From assembly GCA_021779235.1 (NCBI GenBank), contig JAJYBA010000119.1:1-5266 (forward strand): DNA of 5,266 nucleotides, read 5' to 3'. The notes beneath the pieces are model-generated. The model was given only the letters and a program-made list of their open reading frames with translations. It made no database searches and had not been told where the DNA came from. Of the stretch, positions 1-5,266 are shown piece by piece. The translations under genes and the position numbers were made by a program. The DNA comes from Bacillota bacterium (GTDB lineage: Bacteria; Bacillota; Clostridia; Clostridiales; Clostridiaceae). Numbering within the stretch: position 1 is the first letter of the stretch; the number at the start of each line of letters is the position of its first letter.

Positions 1-53
1 AAGCCCTCCTTCTTGAAAAAGTTTAATGTCTTATTGTTTGCTTTCTTATCCAT
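1..53 (-). CDS. M23 (LytM) family peptidase, SpoIIQ-like; N-terminal fragment only
   Basis: Only the first 17 codons lie in the window; the gene continues past base 1. The peptide starts MDKKANNKTLNFFKKEG and the next partial codon (TT) allows F or L. A short basic N-terminus ending in FFKKEG before a membrane segment is how I remember clostridial M23 peptidases encoded after spoIID, but no catalytic residue is visible here. The start is well supported: GGAGGTG at 59-65 lies 7 bases before the ATG. In Bacillus and clostridia the gene after spoIID is spoIIQ or its LytM-domain homologue, a forespore membrane protein that works with SpoIIIAH and SpoIID/SpoIIP during engulfment. The family call is inference from the N-terminus plus gene order; whether the Zn-binding residues are intact cannot be seen. 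Confidence 0.6.
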   Translation of the reverse strand, partial: MDKKANNKTLNFFKKEG

Positions 54-151
54 ACAAACACCTCCATTTGTATTTTTGTCCATAATGTATTAAAACATAC
101 ATATTTTATAAAATTTATTTCCACTTATTCCACATTTTTATTACATTTTTT

Positions 152-180
152 TCATATTTCCATTCTTCAATTCAAAATAC
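152..180 (-). promoter_or_regulatory. possible sigma-F-like promoter for the M23/SpoIIQ-like gene
   Basis: On the minus strand GTATT (176-180) is followed after 14 bases by GGAAATATGA (152-161). This resembles the forespore sigma-F pattern (GYWTA, about 15 bases, GGNRANAMTW), with one mismatch in the -35 and two in the -10. spoIIQ is sigma-F dependent in B. subtilis, which is why I looked for this pattern. The region is AT-rich, so chance matches are easy; this is a candidate only. Confidence 0.25.
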
Positions 181-389
181 ATACTGCATTTCAAATCATT
201 CGCTTTTAATTTTGTTTAAATCATCGTCTTCATAGCTGTTCGTAATTATCAATGCCACAATATAAACGACTTCAGCACGAGATTTAGGCTGCCACTGAAG
301 CTTTCTTTTTCTCTGAAGTAGTCAACATACCTTAAAGGAGCAGGCACTTTTCTTCTGAAATGACAGTAACCCTAAAAGTTTATTTCCAT

Positions 390-435
390 AAAAAATAAAG
401 CTGATTACTCCTTCCTTATAGAGAGTACCCAGCTT
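390..435 (-). terminator. Intrinsic terminator downstream of spoIID
   Basis: Read on the minus strand, AAGCTG (430-435) pairs with CAGCTT (398-403) and TACTC (423-427) pairs with GAGTA (406-410). The two stem halves are separated by a 2x2 internal loop. The hairpin is followed at once by TA and six T (390-395). It begins 41 bases after the spoIID stop, so it fits the end of the spoIID transcript and separates it from the M23 gene. Confidence 0.75.
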
Positions 436-475
436 AACAATACAATCAGGACTTAAGAATATAAATACAGCCTTC

Positions 476-1522
476 TCATTTGGATATAGCCGTTCCTTGA
501 TAATAATGGTTTAATATTTCAATATAATTTTTGCCTTCCTTTGCCATAGCATCTGCACCCCATTGACTCATTCCTACACCATGACCGTACCCACTGCAAT
601 CTATTTCTACATCATTTGAATTAAACTTTATTTCAAAATTTGATGAGTTTAAACCTAACATAGTTCTAAATTTACTACCTGTCATTGTTATACTCCCCAC
701 CTTAATATTCTTAACACTTCCAGCTTCAGTCCTTTCAAGTATCGTTATTTGTTTTTTAATGCTAGCTGAGGTTACCTTAGCATTATTATAATTCTTATTT
801 ATAATCTCACTTAGCTCCTTATACTTAAAAATTTTACTACTCTTAAACTTTGGTGCTCTTTCTTCACCTAAGCTTTCTACACTCCTTAGATAAGGTATAC
901 TATTACTAAATACCTCCTCAGAATTTTCCGTTTTCCCACTGCTAGTTGCAAAATAATAAGGCTCCATTACCAAGCTATTGTTATATGTTAGCACTTGTCC
1001 CTGTGTGCTTTTAACCGCCATTTCAATCTTATCCCAATATTTCTCACCTGAGCTTTTAGGCCATAATTTTATACGTTCTTCTTTAGTCATATAAGCTTGA
1101 CAATGGACTGTATCGCACAAATTGGCACCATTCCCATTTTTGCACAGCGCTCCACCTAGTTCGGTAACATGAGCCAAAGCATAAGTCCTAGCCGCTACTG
1201 CTTGTGCTTTTAAAGCTTCTACATCAAACTCAGCAGGCATTTCCGCAGCAACAACACCAGTAACATATTCTTCTAAATTAAGCTCTTTTATAGTGTTTTC
1301 TTTTGATATGAAGACTTTGACCTTAGAAATTCTTGGTAACAAACCATTCTTAATAAGCTTTTCATATTCTTCTGGCTTAATTACCGAGTTTTTATTTTTA
1401 TTCAAGCTTTTATTATCTCCTACCCCAACTATTAAAATAGAGGTTATAACTATAAATGCAGTAAATGCAGTGATTAATAGAAGGATGTTTTTCAAATGTA
1501 CTGTAATAAAAACTCTTCTCAT
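476..1522 (-). CDS. spoIID: Stage II sporulation protein D (SpoIID), lytic transglycosylase
   Basis: This 348-residue protein is close to the usual family length (about 340). SpoIID cleaves glycan strands of septal and lateral peptidoglycan in the mother cell, with SpoIIM and SpoIIP, to drive engulfment of the forespore. A short basic N-terminus is followed by one membrane segment (about residues 12-34), which anchors the enzyme facing the space between the membranes. The SpoIID/LytB domain follows: AAEMP with Glu94 at the place of the catalytic Glu (E88 in B. subtilis), then EALKAQAVAARTYAL (102-116). The C-terminal signature GYGHGVGMSQWG comes shortly before the end. A His/Cys cluster (H118, C127, C136, H140, C141) resembles the zinc site reported for the C. 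difficile enzyme. The ATG at 1522 has AGAGGAG (1529-1535) 6 bases upstream. The gene has its own terminator, and murA upstream is also terminated, so it is probably transcribed alone; sigma-E control is expected from the family. Confidence 0.97.
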   Translation of the reverse strand: MRRVFITVHLKNILLLITAFTAFIVITSILIVGVGDNKSLNKNKNSVIKPEEYEKLIKNGLLPRISKVKVFISKENTIKELNLEEYVTGVVAAEMPAEFDVEALKAQAVAARTYALAHVTELGGALCKNGNGANLCDTVHCQAYMTKEERIKLWPKSSGEKYWDKIEMAVKSTQGQVLTYNNSLVMEPYYFATSSGKTENSEEVFSNSIPYLRSVESLGEERAPKFKSSKIFKYKELSEIINKNYNNAKVTSASIKKQITILERTEAGSVKNIKVGSITMTGSKFRTMLGLNSSNFEIKFNSNDVEIDCSGYGHGVGMSQWGADAMAKEGKNYIEILNHYYQGTAISK

Positions 1523-1559
1523 TTTTTTCTCCTCTCGTTATAAAATAAATTTTACTTTA

Positions 1560-1588
1560 TACATATTAAACAACTATAAATAATATTA
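1560..1588 (-). promoter_or_regulatory. possible sigma-E-like promoter of spoIID
   Basis: On the minus strand TAATATT (1582-1588) matches the sigma-E -35 pattern kmATATT fully. After 14 bases comes AATATGTA (1560-1567), which keeps only the ATA core of the -10 pattern CATACAmT. spoIID is a classic sigma-E gene, and the site lies 38 bases upstream of its start codon. The weak -10 and the AT-rich surroundings keep this a candidate. Confidence 0.3.
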
Positions 1589-1644
1589 CTTTTTCAACTG
1601 ATTAATTTCCTATGTAAAAAATATAATTAAGTTTTAATTATAAT

Positions 1645-1690
1645 AAAAAAGAATTGAAATATATTAATCGATTATATATTTCAATTCTTT
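1645..1690 (-). terminator. Strong hairpin terminator after murA
   Basis: A perfect 16-base inverted repeat (AAAGAATTGAAATATA at 1648-1663 and its complement at 1675-1690) encloses an 11-base loop. On the minus strand the stem runs directly into T residues complementary to the A run at 1645-1650. It starts 12 bases after the murA stop codon. The stem is nearly all A:T, but its length and T tract make it a convincing end of the ywmB-like/murA transcript. The other side also has several T, so weak termination from the plus strand is possible. Confidence 0.85.
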
Positions 1691-1701
1691 AAATTTTCCT
1701 A

Positions 1702-2967
1702 TTATTTACGAGAACTAACTCTTTCTATGTCTGCTCCTAGAGCCTTTAATTTCTTTTCAATAGAGACATACCCTCTATCAATATGGTATATATCGTTTAT
1801 TGTAGTTCTTCCCTCTGCTGTAAGTCCTGCTAATATTAGTGCTGCCCCTGCTCTTAAATCTGTAGCTTTAACTTCTGAACCTGTAAACGTGTCTATACCT
1901 TCTATTACAGCACTTCTACCATCTATTTTTATATTTGCTCCCATTCTTTTTAATTCTACGGCATGCATAAATCTATTTTCAAAAATAGTTTCTGTAATTA
2001 TACTTGTACCTTTTACTGTACATAATAAGCTCATCATCTGAGCTTGCATATCTGTTGGGAATCCTGGGTATGGCATAGTTTTTATATCTACCGGATTTAA
2101 CTTTTTCCTACCATCAACAATTATACTATTCTTATTAATCTCTATTGCTACTCCCATTTCTGTAAGCTTTGCTATAATTGGTTTTAAATGAACCTCATCA
2201 ATGCCATTAATTTTAAACATGCTTTTTGTTATTGCAGCAGTTATCATAAATGTCCCCGCTTCTATCCTATCATATATGGGTTTATAAACAACTTCCTTAA
2301 AATCTTTAACTCCTAAAATTCTTATGGTGTCTGTTCCTTCTCCTCGTATTTGCGCTCCCATAGCCTTTAAAAACCTTGCCAAATCTACGATTTCTGGTTC
2401 TTCTGCCGCATTTTCTATTATTGTTTCTCCCTCAGCTAAAGTTGCCGCCATCATTATATTTTCTGTAGCACCTACTGAAGGATAATCTAAATATATGTTG
2501 TTACCTTTTAGTTTTTTTGCTTTTGCTTCCACATACCCGTGACCTACTGATACTTCTGCGCCTAAAGCTGATAATCCTTTTAAATGAAGATCAATTGGCC
2601 GAGTTCCAATATTGCATCCACCCGGCAAAGAGATTTTGAAGTTTCCGAATCTTCCAAGCATGGGACCCATTATTAAAAAAGATGCTCTCATTTTTCTGAC
2701 TAACTCATCATTAGCCTCATTGTCAAATAAATTAGCAGTATTGATTTTCACCCTTTTATTAAGTTTATCTATACTAACATCCGCTTTAAGAGATTTCAAC
2801 ACTTCACAAATTACAAATACATCTTCAAGCATAGGTGCATTTTCAATTGTACAACTATTACCATTTAATATTGTTGCTGCAAGTATAGGAAGGACTGAAT
2901 TTTTAGCTGAACTAATATTCACTTCACCTTCTAATTTTTTCCCACCTTTTATAATTAATTTATCCAT
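1702..2967 (-). CDS. murA: UDP-N-acetylglucosamine 1-carboxyvinyltransferase (MurA)
   Basis: MurA transfers enolpyruvate from phosphoenolpyruvate to UDP-GlcNAc in the cytoplasm, the first committed step of peptidoglycan synthesis. The 421 residues match the normal full length (419 in E. coli). Visible family landmarks are Lys22-Asn23 near the N-terminus, Arg91 in VRKMRAS, and the active-site loop PGGCNIGTRPIDLHLKG. That loop carries the catalytic Cys118 (Cys115 in E. coli) and Arg123. Further on are Asp306 in PGFPTDMQAQ, DLRAGAALILAGL (370-382) and HIDRGY with Arg398. Because the Cys is kept and not replaced by Asp, the enzyme should be of the fosfomycin-sensitive type (inference). GGAGG (2974-2978) lies 6 bases before the ATG. 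It follows the ywmB-like gene by 27 bases with no terminator between, so the two are probably co-transcribed. Many Firmicutes have a second MurA paralogue; the position beside ywmB and spoIID corresponds to B. subtilis murAA. Confidence 0.98.
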   Translation of the reverse strand: MDKLIIKGGKKLEGEVNISSAKNSVLPILAATILNGNSCTIENAPMLEDVFVICEVLKSLKADVSIDKLNKRVKINTANLFDNEANDELVRKMRASFLIMGPMLGRFGNFKISLPGGCNIGTRPIDLHLKGLSALGAEVSVGHGYVEAKAKKLKGNNIYLDYPSVGATENIMMAATLAEGETIIENAAEEPEIVDLARFLKAMGAQIRGEGTDTIRILGVKDFKEVVYKPIYDRIEAGTFMITAAITKSMFKINGIDEVHLKPIIAKLTEMGVAIEINKNSIIVDGRKKLNPVDIKTMPYPGFPTDMQAQMMSLLCTVKGTSIITETIFENRFMHAVELKRMGANIKIDGRSAVIEGIDTFTGSEVKATDLRAGAALILAGLTAEGRTTINDIYHIDRGYVSIEKKLKALGADIERVSSRK

Positions 2968-2994
2968 TTTTTTCCTCCATTATATTGTTAATTT

Positions 2995-3714
2995 TTAATA
3001 AGTTGTAATTATTTCAGGTGTACCAATAATAATGTACCTTCCAGATGAATAATTACATACAGCATAATTAAAATCAAATAACTTGTTATTATTTACCTTC
3101 TCATCGTATTTTTTCGTATATGCAATAGTGCTTAGTCCATTATTTATACTCACAGTCTCAATATTTTCAGTTCCATGAGATTTTAAAATTTTTATTATCC
3201 TCTCATTAACACCATAAATATCTTCTACCTCTACATTTGTATGAATCTTATTCATTTCTGCCTTTAAGTATTGAAAATATCTAATATCTTTACCTCTATA
3301 TCCAATACTATCGCTAACCTTATTTTTAAGGGATACTAGTCCATTTTCATTACCAGTCTCGCTTATGTTTATCGTTATAACATCCTCATTATTGTATTTT
3401 AAGGCCTCTATATATCCTTGAACACTTTTACCTGAAAACTCTATACAATAGGAATCTTCATTCTCAGAACTATCTAATTTTATTTCTTTGTTATTAAATC
3501 CCAAAGTCCGAATTAAATAGTTACAAACCGCTTTCGGCTCTTCCTCAGTTTTGAAACATGTCTTCAATCCGTATTCTACAGTTTTACTTTTTGTTGCAAG
3601 TAATATTTCGTCAAATAAATTAACTTCCTCCTGTGCATTTGAGAATCTAACATTAATTTGTAAAATAATCAAGCTTAATACTATGCACAAAAGTGCAATA
3701 CTTTTTCTTTTCAT
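2995..3714 (-). CDS. YwmB-family (DUF1779, TATA-box-binding-like fold) secreted protein
   Basis: This 239-residue exported protein belongs to the YwmB family by my reading, whose function is unknown. The N-terminus MKRKSIALLC opens a signal peptide with a hydrophobic core (about residues 5-22) and a likely cleavage after SNA (residue 27), before QEE. There is no lipobox, so it should be released or stay in the wall space. The mature part is a mixed alpha/beta sequence ending in GRYIIIGTPEIITTY, the conserved C-terminal strand I associate with this family. A longer reading from a TTG at 3735 is possible, but no ribosome binding site precedes it; the ATG at 3714 has AGGGGG 6 bases upstream and gives a cleaner signal peptide. 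The gene lies between the ATP synthase genes and murA, as ywmB does in B. subtilis, and probably shares a transcript with murA. A role in the cell envelope or sporulation is inferred only from context. Confidence 0.85.
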   Translation of the reverse strand: MKRKSIALLCIVLSLIILQINVRFSNAQEEVNLFDEILLATKSKTVEYGLKTCFKTEEEPKAVCNYLIRTLGFNNKEIKLDSSENEDSYCIEFSGKSVQGYIEALKYNNEDVITINISETGNENGLVSLKNKVSDSIGYRGKDIRYFQYLKAEMNKIHTNVEVEDIYGVNERIIKILKSHGTENIETVSINNGLSTIAYTKKYDEKVNNNKLFDFNYAVCNYSSGRYIIIGTPEIITTY

Positions 3715-4009
3715 TTTAATCCCCCTATCCTTCAATTAGATTCTTGACCATAATTTATTTTTTTATTCTATAAATAATGATTTTTTAATATTCATGCTAT
3801 TAATAAAATCATCCCCCAGCACAAATGTGAAGAGGGCTATTTGATTCATTATATAGATAGGGGTATTGTAAGAATTGATTTTTAAAATATATCTATTCTT
3901 TATATTATTAATATATAAAATTTTAATGAAAATGTGATTAAAAGAATTTAACGACATTTTAAGATAATTCCAAAGTCTTTAATTAATTCATCTTAGTTGA
4001 TTTCTACGC
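3715..4009 (-). promoter_or_regulatory. Spacer between atpC and the ywmB-like gene: weak promoter candidate and folded leader
   Basis: With the atp terminator (4010-4040), this makes a 336-base spacer. It holds no convincing gene. On the minus strand TATAAT at 3848-3853 is a perfect -10 hexamer, but nothing near 17 bases upstream resembles TTGACA, so the promoter is tentative. Transcription from it would give a leader of roughly 125 bases. In that leader, CCCTC (3832-3836) can pair with GGGGG (3813-3817, one G-U) around CACA/TGTG. An overlapping-distance second inverted repeat, TGATTT..TTAATA with TATTAA.AAATCA, spans 3778-3811. I see no known riboswitch. A 64-codon frame at 3763-3957 lacks a ribosome binding site and has the composition of translated AT-rich spacer. 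Confidence 0.35.
3721..3726 (-). promoter_or_regulatory. Ribosome binding site that sets the ywmB-like start
   Basis: AGGGGG on the minus strand lies 6 bases before the ATG at 3712-3714. The upstream in-frame TTG (3733-3735) has only AT-rich sequence before it, and this site lies inside that longer reading frame. The shorter ATG start is therefore preferred. Confidence 0.75.
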
Positions 4010-4040
4010 AAAAAAAATAGAGATAAATTAATATCTCCAT
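4010..4040 (-). terminator. Intrinsic terminator at the end of the atp operon
   Basis: On the minus strand GAGATA (4032-4037) pairs with TATCTC (4020-4025) over a 6-base loop, then two bases later comes a run of eight T (4010-4017). The stem is short, but it starts about 14 bases after the atpC stop and the T run is long. It separates ATP synthase transcription from the ywmB-like/murA unit. Confidence 0.75.
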
Positions 4041-4050
4041 TTTATAATAC

Positions 4051-4449
4051 CTAACCTTTTATCTTCATTCTCATAAGCGATCTTAAAACAGCATTCTCTG
4101 CTCTTTTAAGGTCAACTCCATCCTTATGAAGTAATCTTTCTTCTGCTCTTTCTTTAGCCCGTCTTGCTCTTTCAGAATCTATATCCTCTGGCCATTCACA
4201 AGCACTGCATAACATTTCCACTTCACCCTGATGCACTCTCAAAATCCCCGTTGATGTAAAGGCTTTTAACTCTTTACCATTTAACTCTGTAAATGTTGTA
4301 GCAGATGGCTTTAATGGAGATATCAGAGGAACATGATTTGCGAGAATACCAAATCTACCTTCATTGCTTTCAGTATACAAGCTCAGGATTTCACCACTAT
4401 AAAACTCCTTTTCTGGAGTGAGTATAGTAAGCTTTATATGATTTTCCAT
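4051..4449 (-). CDS. atpC: ATP synthase F1 subunit epsilon
   Basis: Epsilon is part of the central stalk of F1Fo ATP synthase on the cytoplasmic face of the membrane. It links rotation of gamma and the c-ring to catalysis and, through its C-terminal helices, can inhibit ATP hydrolysis. The 132 residues match the usual length. The N-terminal beta-sandwich domain (about 1-85) holds the family signature EGRFGILANHVPLISPL (30-46). The C-terminal part (about 90-132) is the expected helical hairpin, starting at the ERARRAKERAEERL stretch. Two Cys in CSAC before EWPEDID are slightly unusual but need not mean anything. GGAAG about 9 bases before the ATG serves as ribosome binding site. It follows atpD by 69 bases and is the last gene of the operon, with a terminator just after it. 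Confidence 0.97.
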   Translation of the reverse strand: MENHIKLTILTPEKEFYSGEILSLYTESNEGRFGILANHVPLISPLKPSATTFTELNGKELKAFTSTGILRVHQGEVEMLCSACEWPEDIDSERARRAKERAEERLLHKDGVDLKRAENAVLRSLMRMKIKG

Positions 4450-4518
4450 ATAAAAACACTTCCATTTCTACGCACATATTCTTAAAAATTAATTAAAGGT
4501 TATTTTTATGACACTATC

Positions 4519-5266
4519 TTATTCACTAGCCATAGATTTTGCTTTTTCTATTGCCTCTTCTATAGAACCAACAAACAAAAAGGCTGCTTCAGGTAATTTG
4601 TCATGTTTCCCTTCAAGAATTTCTTTAAATCCTCTTATAGTTTCTTTTACTGGCACAAATTTACCTTTCATTCCAGTAAATTGTTCAGCTACAGTAAATG
4701 GTTGTGATAAGAATCTTTGAACCTTTCGGGCTCTTAGTACTATTATTTTATCCTCTTCAGACAATTCATCTAGTCCTAGTATAGCAATAATATCTTGGAG
4801 TTCTTTATATCTTTCAAGAATATGTTTTACCCTTATTGTAACATCATAGTGCTCTTGACCAATTATTCTAGGGTCAAGCATCCTTGAAGTAGAGTCTAGT
4901 GGGTCTACTGCTGGATAAATACCAAGTTCAACTATCCCTCTAGAAAGCACTGTAGTAGCATCAAGATGGCTAAATGTAGTAGCCGGAGCTGGATCTGTTA
5001 AATCATCGGCTGGTACGTATACAGCTTGAACAGAAGTAATAGATCCTTGCTTTGTAGATGTAATTCTCTCTTGAAGCGCACCCATCTCTGTAGCAAGTGT
5101 AGGCTGATATCCAACAGCACTTGGTATTCTACCTAAAAGAGCAGATACCTCTGAACCGGCTTGTGAAAATCTAAATATATTATCTATAAATAACAGTACA
5201 TCTTGGCCTTGATCCCTAAAATGTTCTGCCATGGTAAGACCTGTTAATGCAACTCTCATTCTAGCT
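4519..5266 (-). CDS. atpD: ATP synthase F1 subunit beta, C-terminal half (partial)
   Basis: The beta subunit carries the catalytic nucleotide sites of F1 and makes ATP from ADP and phosphate. The window holds the last 248 codons, a little over half of a usual protein of about 460 residues; the 5' part, with the P-loop GGAGVGKT, lies beyond base 5266. The reading frame stays open to the edge (Ala-Arg before the first visible Met), so that Met is internal and not the start. Visible landmarks in order are RVALTGLTMAEHFRD, the Walker B strand DVLLFIDNIFRF, GRIPSAVGYQPTLATEMG, the family signature PAVDPLDSTSR, and the DELSEED loop (LDELSEEDK) that contacts gamma. The C-terminal helical domain ends in EEAIEKAKSMASE. 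It precedes atpC in the standard order. Nothing in the visible part looks damaged. Confidence 0.98.
   Translation of the reverse strand, partial: ARMRVALTGLTMAEHFRDQGQDVLLFIDNIFRFSQAGSEVSALLGRIPSAVGYQPTLATEMGALQERITSTKQGSITSVQAVYVPADDLTDPAPATTFSHLDATTVLSRGIVELGIYPAVDPLDSTSRMLDPRIIGQEHYDVTIRVKHILERYKELQDIIAILGLDELSEEDKIIVLRARKVQRFLSQPFTVAEQFTGMKGKFVPVKETIRGFKEILEGKHDKLPEAAFLFVGSIEEAIEKAKSMASE

Larger units (their letters stand above)
54..475. other. Spacer between spoIID and the M23 gene, with a possible decayed small gene
   Basis: This 422-base spacer holds the spoIID terminator (390-435), a promoter candidate and the ribosome binding site of the M23 gene. Its middle, about 240-360, is visibly richer in GC (roughly 40%) than the AT-rich flanks. 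On the minus strand one frame is open from 321 down to a TGA at 196-198 (41 codons, ending SYEDDDLNKIKSE), with no start codon and no ribosome binding site. The same frame is also open upstream of an in-frame TGA at 322-324. A neighbouring frame reads VPAPLRYVDYFREK just before a run of A, so a frameshifted remnant is conceivable. I do not recognise the peptide. Several other frames here are open too, including one on the plus strand, and the terminator overlaps the upstream part, so coding is unproven. Confidence 0.25.

Noticed and set aside
1293..1583. 96-codon plus-strand frame over the 5' end of spoIID
   Set aside because: It is antisense to the strongly supported spoIID coding sequence and has no recognisable protein features beyond complement-derived hydrophobic runs.
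2612..2998. 128-codon plus-strand frame over the 5' part of murA
   Set aside because: It is a complementary-strand shadow of murA, rich in S, L, F and I, without a recognisable domain or a convincing ribosome binding site.
3715..3735. TTG start adding seven residues to the ywmB-like protein
   Set aside because: There is no ribosome binding site before the TTG, whereas AGGGGG sits at a good distance before the ATG at 3714, and the shorter form gives a typical signal peptide.
3763..3957. 64-codon reading frame on the minus strand in the spacer between atpC and the ywmB-like gene
   Set aside because: It has no ribosome binding site, its composition is that of translated AT-rich DNA (mostly I, N, K, F, Y), it shows no domain, and it overlaps the promoter and leader candidates.
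4000..4474. The 11-base string ATTTCTACGCA occurs at 4000-4010 and again at 4464-4474, flanking atpC
   Set aside because: A few exact 11-base repeats are expected by chance in 5 kb of AT-rich DNA, the match does not extend further, and one copy borders the atp terminator while the other lies beside the atpC ribosome binding site with no shared role.

Overview
The window reads as chromosomal DNA from a spore-forming, low-GC Gram-positive bacterium, most likely a Clostridium or close relative. The base composition is AT-rich, the Shine-Dalgarno sites are strong (GGAGG type), the terminators are T-rich, and the gene order ATP synthase, ywmB-like, murA, spoIID, M23 peptidase is the conserved Bacillus/Clostridium order. 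Species assignment is inference; no rRNA or other species-level marker is present.

All genes lie on the minus strand, so transcription runs from high to low coordinates. At the right edge is the 3' part of atpD (F1 beta subunit, cut by the window end). It is followed by atpC (epsilon subunit) and an intrinsic terminator (about 4010-4040) that ends the atp operon. A 336-base spacer carries a weak promoter candidate and a possible folded leader. Next comes a two-gene unit: a secreted YwmB-family protein (its start corrected here to the ATG at 3714) and murA, 27 bases apart, ending at a strong hairpin terminator (1645-1690). spoIID follows as its own unit, with a possible sigma-E-like promoter and its own terminator (390-435). 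The left edge holds only the first 17 codons of a probable M23/SpoIIQ-like peptidase with a very good ribosome binding site.

Functionally, the left two thirds concern the cell wall and sporulation. MurA makes the first committed peptidoglycan precursor. SpoIID is a membrane-anchored lytic transglycosylase of the engulfment machinery, and the M23/SpoIIQ-like protein normally acts in the same process from the forespore side. The ATP synthase genes are a neighbouring housekeeping operon.

I found no mobile element, CRISPR array, tRNA or rRNA, and nothing that looks like an undescribed system. The least explained DNA is the spacer between spoIID and the M23 gene: its middle (about 240-360) is richer in GC than its flanks and may hold a decayed small gene. 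The second is the ywmB leader, which has a hairpin that pairs fully only in minus-strand RNA.
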